A stretch of DNA of 11,742 nt, from contig DCQY01000133.1 in NCBI GenBank assembly GCA_002323995.1, forward strand, positions 1 through 11,742, given 5' to 3'. Numbering within the stretch: the stretch's first letter is position 1; every line of letters begins with the position of its first letter. A model generated the notes under the pieces. The model searched no databases, was not told the origin of the DNA, and saw only the letters and a list, made by a program, of their open reading frames with translations. Positions 6,536-11,742 of the stretch are shown piece by piece. This DNA is from Akkermansiaceae bacterium UBA1506. GTDB taxonomy: Bacteria > Verrucomicrobiota > Verrucomicrobiia > Verrucomicrobiales > DEV007. Position numbers and translations under genes: made by a program.

Positions 6536-6552
6536 GTGGAGACAAAATCCAC
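6536..6552 (+). promoter_or_regulatory. 5'-end stem-loop in the leader of the outer-membrane protein gene
   Basis: GTGGA (6536-6540) and TCCAC (6548-6552) pair around a 7-nt loop, right at the predicted transcription start (about 6537). A hairpin at the extreme 5' end can protect an mRNA from decay, as in the ompA leader of enteric bacteria. That function here is inference. Confidence 0.35.
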
Positions 6553-6582
6553 AAACAGGTTATTACGACCACATCTCAAACC

Positions 6583-6589
6583 AAGGGAG
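6583..6589 (+). promoter_or_regulatory. Ribosome binding site deciding the ATG start
   Basis: AAGGGAG is the clearest Shine-Dalgarno sequence in the window. It ends 10 nt before ATG 6600 but only 4 nt before the in-frame TTG at 6594, so ATG 6600 is preferred. Most other genes here lack a recognisable site. Confidence 0.7.
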
Positions 6590-6599
6590 TTAATTGAAT

Positions 6600-7370
6600 A
6601 TGAAAAAAGCAATCCTAGTTGCAATTATTGGTGCGATGACGCTCGGCGTTAACGCAGGAGATTGGGGCAAAGCCCCAGTCGTCGACAAAACACCTATCGA
6701 AGAGTGTCTTGATATCGGCGGTTCAATCAGCGTTGGATACGACACTGCTTTCGTTTTTTACGGGCAGCGTTTTACAGACGATAACATTTGGACTGACGTT
6801 AACTACACGATCGACACTGGCATCGTTCCTCTGAATGTTGGCCTCTGGTATCTTAGCGGAATCGAAGATAATTACGACGAGCTCGACCTCTACGTGAGTG
6901 CTGAGCTAGGTAACTACCTCGGTTTTGACACTAGCTTGACCTACGTCCACTATTACTTCCCTACTGCTAACGACCCTAGCACTGGCGATCTCACCCTCGG
7001 TCTTAGCAGAAGCCTCGGTATCGTTGACTTCTCTCTTTCCGCCGCGAGTTCACTCGGAATTGCTGGTGTTGATTACCAGTACTACGAAGCAGGAATCGAG
7101 AAAGCTTTTGGCGTAACTGATTCAGTCGATCTTGTCTTGGGACTTGGTCTTGCTTACAACGATGGCTACAACGGCGTTGTAGCTGACTGGAGCCACTACT
7201 ATGTGACTGCTGCTCTTCCCATCGAACTTAACTGCCGCGCGACCTTGACGCCTTACGTCTCCTTTCAGGGAGCGCCTACCGGCTGGGCTGCTGACATTCC
7301 AAATCAGTCCATCAATGAAGGTCAGTCTGACATCCTCTACGGTGGTGTGAGTCTTTCCGTCTCCTTCTAA
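6600..7370 (+). CDS. Secreted outer-membrane beta-barrel protein, possible small porin
   Basis: The 256-residue product begins with a signal peptide: MKK, a hydrophobic core (ILVAIIGAMTLGV) and a likely cut after VNA (residue 19). The mature part has repeated amphipathic strands rich in Tyr, Asp and Gly (for example around 41-56, 64-85, 93-119, 129-150, 158-170, 176-190, 198-224 and 245-256). It ends with GGVSLSVSF, whose terminal Phe is the typical barrel-assembly signal. About 10-12 strands is my estimate. The architecture resembles TorF/Gcw_chp-type putative porins, but I do not recognise the family with certainty. Only two Cys occur (36 and 212). Codon use is biased: I count about 16 of 19 Tyr as TAC, suggesting high expression. 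It is a single-gene unit with a sigma-54 promoter, leader hairpin, strong ribosome site and terminator. A nitrogen-related uptake role is a guess from the promoter. Confidence 0.8.
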   Translation: MKKAILVAIIGAMTLGVNAGDWGKAPVVDKTPIEECLDIGGSISVGYDTAFVFYGQRFTDDNIWTDVNYTIDTGIVPLNVGLWYLSGIEDNYDELDLYVSAELGNYLGFDTSLTYVHYYFPTANDPSTGDLTLGLSRSLGIVDFSLSAASSLGIAGVDYQYYEAGIEKAFGVTDSVDLVLGLGLAYNDGYNGVVADWSHYYVTAALPIELNCRATLTPYVSFQGAPTGWAADIPNQSINEGQSDILYGGVSLSVSF

Positions 7371-7419
7371 GGTGACTAAAAGTTAAAAGATTTAAAATTC
7401 TTACTTTAAACCTTGGTGT

Positions 7420-7455
7420 AAATCGCCCTCCTTAGCGGGAGGGCGATTTCTTTTT
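7420..7455 (+). terminator. Rho-independent terminator after the barrel gene
   Basis: A perfect 12-bp stem is formed by AAATCGCCCTCC (7420-7431) and GGAGGGCGATTT (7438-7449) around a 6-nt loop. TTTCTTTTT follows. The T-tract ends 8 nt before the priA start codon, so it also bounds priA. Confidence 0.93.
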
Positions 7456-7463
7456 GTACACTA

Positions 7464-9704
7464 ATGGAGACTGTGGTTAAGGTTCTGGTAGATGGCGCGT
7501 CAGATGATCTGACGTTCAGTTACACAGTTCCTAAGGGTCTGTCTTTAGTGGCTGGACAGAGGGTCCGCATCCCTCTTCGAAACCGCGGGGCTATTGGAAC
7601 TGTTATTGCAGTCGAGGACCTTGATATCTCAGGCCTTCCCTATGAATTGAAGCCGATTGGAGGCCTCGTTTCCAAAGATCCCTTTTTAACTCCGGGGCTG
7701 ATGAAGTTGGCCTCTTGGATTTCAAGTTTCTATCTGACGCCAATTGAATCCGTCTTCCGGACGATGTTGCCGAAGCCATCGCGAGGCGAGTCAGAAAAGC
7801 GAAAGACGGAAAAAGTGGTTTCTTTGAGCGATAGTTTTTCGTCGACTGCGCTCGAGGGATTTTCGGGGCGGCAGGTAAAGCAGAAGAAGGTGCTGGAGTA
7901 TCTCTCTTCTAATGGAACAGAGTCGCTGGCACGTTTGACCGGAGCGCTTGGTTTTTCCCGCTCCTCGATCAAAGCCCTCGAGGATAAATCCTATGTCACA
8001 GTGGGTGAAAGAATTGTGACGCGTGATCCCTTGGCCGAAGTTGAGTATGTTGAATCAAAGCCGCTCAGCCTTAATGAGGAGCAGGCAGAAGCATTGAAAC
8101 GCGTCCTCGCATCGGCACGCGAAATCGAAATCAGTGGAAAGGTGAAGCCTATTCTTCTGTATGGAGTCACCGGAAGCGGTAAAACTGAAGTTTATCTTCA
8201 GGCGATTCAAAAAGCGATCGACGCCGGTAAGGGTGCCATCGTCTTAGTGCCTGAAATAGCGTTGACCCCTCAAACGGCAGATCGATTCAAAAAGCGTTTT
8301 GCCAAGATCAAAGACCAAGTAGCAATCCTCCACAGTAATCTCTCGGAGGGAGAAAGGCACGACGAGTGGCGCAAAGTCCTCGAACAGAAGGCTCGCATTG
8401 TCATAGGCGCTCGGAGTGCTATTTTTTCACCGATCACGAATCTCGGTCTCATCGTCGTCGATGAGGAACATGAGAACTCATACAAACAAGATATTTCACC
8501 GCGTTATCAGGCTCGTGATGTAGCGGTGGTGCGAGGCCACTTGGAAAAGTGCCCTGTGCTCCTGGGCAGCGCGACGCCCTCACTGGAATCTTGGAGTAAC
8601 ACGCAAAATGAAAAATACGAACTGACCATCATGAGCCAGAGAATCGATGACCGGAAGATGCCACTGATCCGGATCATCGACATGCGCCAAGAGTCACGCA
8701 AGGCACAAGCGGGTCCAACGATACTCTCTCACAAGCTTCGTCAATCAATCGAAGAGAGGTTGAGCAATGGAGAGCAAACCATCCTCTTCCTGAATCGCCG
8801 AGGATTTGCCAAGAATATTCTCTGTCCGGAATGCGGGTATGTCGCGAACTGTCGCCATTGCAGTACAACGATGACTCTTCATCGGAAAGAGGATCGCCTC
8901 GTCTGCCATATTTGTGGTTTTTCTCAGCTGCCACCCAAGAACTGCCCTGAATGCAGCAGCAAATCTATTGTGAATGCTGGTTATGGAACGGAGCGAGTTG
9001 AAGAGGTTCTGAAGCAAGTTTTCGACCGTGCCAGAATCACTCGAGTCGATACCGACGCGATGCGTCGGAAAAACCAGCTACGTGACACCCTGAACGATTT
9101 CCGAGCCAACAAGATCGATATTCTGGTCGGGACCCAGATGATTGCCAAGGGGCTTCACTTTCCGAACGTGACTCTTGTTGGCATACTCAATGCCGATGTT
9201 GGGCTGCATATCCCTGATATCCGGGCCGGGGAGCGAACCTTCCAACTGTTGACTCAGGTCGCTGGTAGGGCCGGACGTGGAGAACTTGAGGGTGAGGTTG
9301 TGGTGCAAACTTACACCCCCCATCATCCCTCGATCCAGTTTGCCAGACATCACGATTTTGAGGGCTTTGCCGATCAGGAACTACAAATGCGCCGCCAGTT
9401 CGGCCATCCACCCTATTTGCATCTTGTCTTGATAACGGCTCGATCGGTTCACCAGCAGCGGGCCGAATTTTCTCTTAAGACTCTCCATGCTCGCTTAGCA
9501 AAAGGACTTCCAAACGACATGCGCCTGACTGAGCCGCTTCCATCTCCGTTGGTGAAATCACACGACCAGTGGCGATATCAGGTCATCTTAAAGGCGACCA
9601 GTGCGCGAAAACTTGCTGCTTATGTCTCTCAGGAAATGCGGGATCTTACCTTTCCATCTGATGTCATCGTGACTGTCGATGTCGATCCTTATTCGATGGG
9701 ATAG
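7464..9704 (+). CDS. priA: Primosomal protein N', replication restart helicase PriA
   Basis: PriA recognises stalled or repaired forks and D-loops and reloads the replicative helicase. The 746-residue product is full length. The N-terminal 3'-DNA-binding domain covers about 1-100 and a winged-helix region about 130-190. The superfamily 2 helicase has Walker A GVTGSGKTE (234-242), DEEH (333-336) and GSATPSLES (368-376). Eight Cys form the two zinc sites (454, 457, 463, 466, 481, 484, 494 and 497). GTQMIAKGLHFPNV (556-569) and TQVAGRAGRG (597-606, motif VI Arg) follow, then the C-terminal domain ending DVDPYSMG. ATG 7464 gives the conserved N-terminus. There is no room for a normal promoter or leader between the preceding terminator and the ATG. 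Expression must start inside or upstream of the hairpin, or come from readthrough. Confidence 0.97.
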   Translation: METVVKVLVDGASDDLTFSYTVPKGLSLVAGQRVRIPLRNRGAIGTVIAVEDLDISGLPYELKPIGGLVSKDPFLTPGLMKLASWISSFYLTPIESVFRTMLPKPSRGESEKRKTEKVVSLSDSFSSTALEGFSGRQVKQKKVLEYLSSNGTESLARLTGALGFSRSSIKALEDKSYVTVGERIVTRDPLAEVEYVESKPLSLNEEQAEALKRVLASAREIEISGKVKPILLYGVTGSGKTEVYLQAIQKAIDAGKGAIVLVPEIALTPQTADRFKKRFAKIKDQVAILHSNLSEGERHDEWRKVLEQKARIVIGARSAIFSPITNLGLIVVDEEHENSYKQDISPRYQARDVAVVRGHLEKCPVLLGSATPSLESWSNTQNEKYELTIMSQRIDDRKMPLIRIIDMRQESRKAQAGPTILSHKLRQSIEERLSNGEQTILFLNRRGFAKNILCPECGYVANCRHCSTTMTLHRKEDRLVCHICGFSQLPPKNCPECSSKSIVNAGYGTERVEEVLKQVFDRARITRVDTDAMRRKNQLRDTLNDFRANKIDILVGTQMIAKGLHFPNVTLVGILNADVGLHIPDIRAGERTFQLLTQVAGRAGRGELEGEVVVQTYTPHHPSIQFARHHDFEGFADQELQMRRQFGHPPYLHLVLITARSVHQQRAEFSLKTLHARLAKGLPNDMRLTEPLPSPLVKSHDQWRYQVILKATSARKLAAYVSQEMRDLTFPSDVIVTVDVDPYSMG

Positions 9705-9761
9705 TGTATTTTTGAACAGTTTTTGATTGCCAAACCCTGATCCAATAGGCGATGGTGGGGA

Positions 9762-11315
9762 ATGGCCCTCACTTGTGTATCTTCCGCGGCGCTGCACGGC
9801 GTCGACGCCCAACCGGTCGAAGTTGAGGTCAACGCCGGCGACAGCGGTCAAATTGATATTAAGTTGGTAGGGCTGCCCGATGCGGCAGTGCGCGAAAGCG
9901 TCGACCGTGTTACCACTGCGATCAAGAACAGCGCTCTTCAGTGGCCCAACAAGCCAATAACGATCAATCTTGCGCCGGCTGATATTCGCAAGGAGGGCCC
10001 CAGTTTTGACCTCCCGATAGCCTTGGGTATGGCGGCCCTCGATGAAGATCGCAATGGCAAACTCAAAGAAGGGGCTTTAGAGAAATGTGCTGTTGCCGGT
10101 GAGTTAGCTCTCGACGGGAGAGTGAGGCCAATCAAAGGAATCCTCCCGTTGACTATTCAGGCCAAGCGGGAAGGTAAAAGAGCAATTTTGGTTCCTTTGG
10201 AGAATGCTGCAGAGGCAAGTATTGTTGATGGAATTTACGTCTATGGGATCGAATCCATACGTTCGGCTTATGAACTCCTTTCCGGCGATGGTAATGTGAG
10301 TCCACATCAACTCGATCGAGAGGCTTTGCTCCAATCAAACCAGGATTACCACATCGACTTCGATGAGGTAAAAGGCCAAGCTCATGCAAAGCGCGCCCTT
10401 GAGGTCGCGATGGCTGGTGGACATAATATACTAATGTTAGGTAGCCCCGGGACAGGGAAGTCAATGCTTGCCAAGCGACTTTCTACGATTCTTCCGGCTA
10501 TGACGGAAGAGGAAGCCATCGAAACTACTAAGATTCATAGCGTGGCTGGACTGATTAATGGAAAGAACAGCTTCCTCGCGACTCGTCCGTTTCGATCGCC
10601 TCACCATACCATTTCTGATGTTGGTTTGTTAGGTGGAGGTAGCCACCCATCCCCGGGAGAAGTTAGCCTAGCGCACAATGGGCTCCTCTTTCTTGATGAG
10701 TTGCCCGAGTTTCGACGGCCTACTCTGGAGGTGCTGAGGCAACCTCTGGAAGACGGGCAGGTAACCATTTCAAGAGCTGCTGGAAAATTCACTTTCCCAA
10801 GTCGGTTCAGTCTCGTCGCAGCAATGAATCCCTGTCCGTGTGGTTACCTCGGAGACCCCTCACGTGAATGCCGATGCTCACCCAACCAGATTGAGAAGTA
10901 TCGTCAGAGAATCAGCGGTCCCCTGTTGGATCGAATCGACCTGCACGTGGACGTGCCTGCTGTCGATTATCGTGAGTTGAGAAACGATCAACGGGGGGAA
11001 TCATCAGCGACAATTCGTCAGCGCGTTGAAGAAGCCAGAGCCATCCAACTCCAACGATTTATATCCTATCCTGGTATGAGTTGTAATTCGGATATGGGCA
11101 CTCGACAGGTCACCGAATTCTGTCGACTGACTCATGCTAGCGAACTAACGTTGGAGCAAGCCATGAACAGCCTCAACTTCAGCGCTCGGGCTTACGATCG
11201 AATTTTGAAGGTATCGCGTACTTTGGCCGATCTCGACGGTGAGCCTAATGTCGGTGAAGTTCATGTTCTGGAGGCAATCCAATATAGAACCCTTGATCGG
11301 GACCTTTGGGCCTAA
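9762..11315 (+). CDS. comM: ComM/YifB family AAA+ ATPase (Mg-chelatase-like)
   Basis: ComM is a hexameric helicase that promotes branch migration during integration of transforming DNA. The family also occurs in bacteria not known to be transformable. The 517-residue product has the N-terminal ChlI/Lon-protease-like domain with LVGLPDAAVRES (35-46) and NLAPADIRKEGPSFDLPIAL (69-88). The AAA+ core follows, with Walker A LGSPGTGKS (226-234), RPFRSPHHTISD (275-286) and Walker B LLFLDELPEF (308-317). A Cys-rich segment NPCPCGYLGDPSRECRCS (356-373) and GPLLDRIDLH (386-395) come next, then a C-terminal helical domain with NFSARAYDRILKVSRTLADL (472-491). It lies 57 bp after priA in the same direction, and cotranscription is plausible. 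GGTGGGG directly precedes the ATG but is too close for a normal Shine-Dalgarno. No DNA-uptake (comE-type) genes are in the window, so competence is not shown. Confidence 0.96.
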   Translation: MALTCVSSAALHGVDAQPVEVEVNAGDSGQIDIKLVGLPDAAVRESVDRVTTAIKNSALQWPNKPITINLAPADIRKEGPSFDLPIALGMAALDEDRNGKLKEGALEKCAVAGELALDGRVRPIKGILPLTIQAKREGKRAILVPLENAAEASIVDGIYVYGIESIRSAYELLSGDGNVSPHQLDREALLQSNQDYHIDFDEVKGQAHAKRALEVAMAGGHNILMLGSPGTGKSMLAKRLSTILPAMTEEEAIETTKIHSVAGLINGKNSFLATRPFRSPHHTISDVGLLGGGSHPSPGEVSLAHNGLLFLDELPEFRRPTLEVLRQPLEDGQVTISRAAGKFTFPSRFSLVAAMNPCPCGYLGDPSRECRCSPNQIEKYRQRISGPLLDRIDLHVDVPAVDYRELRNDQRGESSATIRQRVEEARAIQLQRFISYPGMSCNSDMGTRQVTEFCRLTHASELTLEQAMNSLNFSARAYDRILKVSRTLADLDGEPNVGEVHVLEAIQYRTLDRDLWA

Positions 11316-11316
11316 A

Positions 11317-11348
11317 TTGCCTGTTCGGGAAGCATTTTCCTGAGGCGG
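11317..11348 (+). terminator. Possible weak terminator after comM
   Basis: A two-part hairpin forms just after the stop. The outer arms TTGCCT (11317-11322) and AGGCGG (11343-11348) pair with two G-T wobbles, and the inner arms CGGGAA (11326-11331) and TTCCTG (11337-11342) with one. There is a 3-nt bulge on the left side. The nearest T-rich run (TATTTTTCAT) begins about 20 nt later, so it is not a classical intrinsic terminator. Confidence 0.3.
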
Positions 11349-11518
11349 GTTGTCGGCTTAACTTTCTATTTTTCATAATTTTCGAAATTCACGTCGGTGC
11401 ACACACCATCGAGGAAACACGCGGACGAGCATAAAACAATTCTCGCTGTCTGGTTTGTCTTCTAATACCCTTTTATCCTTTTGCTGCGGACTATGCAGGT
11501 TCCATAGCTCGAAGGTCA

Positions 11519-11543
11519 TCCAACTCCAAGCCGGTGAGTTGGA
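11519..11543. repeat. Stem-loop in the comM/tRNA spacer
   Basis: TCCAACTC (11519-11526) and GAGTTGGA (11536-11543) form a perfect 8-bp stem with a 9-nt loop. No T-run follows immediately; GTTTTTGCTTTT begins 14 nt downstream. Function is unknown. It could be part of an unrecognised small RNA or leader. Confidence 0.35.
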
Positions 11544-11584
11544 GGAAGTCCGGAAGGTTTTTGCTTTTGCGGAAGAAAGATTAC

Positions 11585-11613
11585 TTGCGAAACCGACAAT
11601 TCGAATTTATCAA
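11585..11613 (+). promoter_or_regulatory. Candidate sigma-70-type promoter for tRNA-Leu
   Basis: TTGCGA (11585-11590) and TATCAA (11608-11613) are 17 bp apart, and each matches its consensus at four of six positions. Transcription would start near 11620, about 35 nt before the tRNA. The match is weak. Confidence 0.3.
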
Positions 11614-11654
11614 TCTGCCCTCTTCGCCAGTGCTAATAAAGGCGCGGGGTGATT

Positions 11655-11738
11655 GCTCGGGTGGCGGAATTGGTAGACGCGCAGGATTAAGGATCCTGTG
11701 GGGTAAAACCCGTGGAGGTTCGAGTCCTCTTCCGCGCA
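11655..11738 (+). tRNA. tRNA-Leu, anticodon AAG as read
   Basis: This is an 84-nt class II tRNA. The acceptor 5' strand GCTCGGG is followed by TG, a 3-bp D-stem (GCG/CGC) and the loop containing AATTGGTAGA. The anticodon stem CAGGA/TCCTG holds the 7-nt loop TTAAGGA, so positions 34-36 are AAG (codon CUU). The long variable arm has a GGGT-AAA-ACCC stem. The T-arm is GGAGG-TTCGAGT-CCTCT. The 3' strand TCCGCGC is followed by discriminator A. The acceptor stem has a T3-C70 mismatch. CCA is not encoded (CAAA follows) and would be added by the CCA enzyme. Leu identity is supported by the variable arm, the A discriminator and the general layout. Confidence 0.9.
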
Positions 11739-11742
11739 CAAA

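Larger units (their letters stand above)
11316..11654. other. Gene-free spacer between comM and tRNA-Leu
   Basis: About 340 bp show no gene I can support. I see the bulged hairpin after comM, an AT-rich palindrome AATTT-TCG-AAATT (11377-11389) and an 8-bp-stem hairpin at 11519-11543. A weak promoter-like pair lies before the tRNA. A TTG-initiated open frame (11455-11652, 65 codons) has no recognisable similarity and no ribosome site. Confidence 0.6.

Noticed and set aside
6594..6599. TTG start two codons upstream of the barrel-gene ATG
   Set aside because: AAGGGAG is only 4 nt from the TTG but 10 nt from ATG 6600, and MKK is the better signal-peptide start.
11455..11652. 65-codon TTG-start open frame in the comM/tRNA spacer
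   Set aside because: It has a rare start, no ribosome site and no recognisable domain. The end looks loosely coding-like (ELEEVRKVFAFAEERLL), but this is too little to call a gene.
11684..11696. Reading the tRNA-Leu anticodon as TAA
   Set aside because: That would need a shifted stem giving an abnormal loop length. The only 5-bp stem with a 7-nt loop (CAGGA/TCCTG) gives AAG.
1..11742. Mobile element, CRISPR array, toxin-antitoxin pair or phage genes
   Set aside because: I saw no transposase or integrase motif, no regularly spaced repeats and no terminal repeats. The genes are housekeeping types in ordinary arrangement.

Overview
This window looks like core chromosome of a Gram-negative bacterium. 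The outer-membrane protein gene, two sigma-54 promoters and a PII gene fit that. The serS, priA and comM proteins and the mix of gene types suggest a Verrucomicrobiota/Opitutae-like organism, but this lineage is an inference from general resemblance, not a computed placement. I see no mobile element, CRISPR array or phage gene.

Layout, left to right. At 1-124 (minus) is the N-terminus of a response regulator running off the window. It is divergent from glnB (312-665, plus). The spacer holds a double palindrome built on GTAATT/AATTAC half-sites (134-167) and a good sigma-54 promoter (254-269). glnB ends in a strong terminator and converges on serS (minus). Upstream of serS on the same strand is a UbiA-like membrane protein gene (2095-2955). 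Divergent from it is a compact plus-strand run: manC (GDP-mannose synthesis), ruvX/yqgF, a beta-hydroxyacid dehydrogenase family reductase and ygfZ. The last two overlap by ATGA.

A second, near-perfect sigma-54 promoter (6511-6526) precedes a single gene for a small secreted beta-barrel protein (6600-7370). That gene has a strong Shine-Dalgarno sequence, heavily biased codons and a 12-bp-stem terminator. priA starts only 8 nt after the terminator's T-tract, and comM/yifB follows. A gene-free stretch of about 340 bp leads to a class II tRNA-Leu at the right edge. Its anticodon reads AAG, and its acceptor stem has a 3-70 mismatch.

The most interesting theme is a probable nitrogen-linked sigma-54 regulon. 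The PII sensor and an uncharacterised outer-membrane barrel share the same promoter class 6 kb apart, and an operator-like site lies between glnB and the neighbouring regulator. The other genes are housekeeping: translation (serS, tRNA-Leu), Holliday-junction or RNA processing (ruvX), replication restart (priA), DNA uptake and recombination (comM), Fe-S maintenance (ygfZ) and sugar-nucleotide supply (manC).
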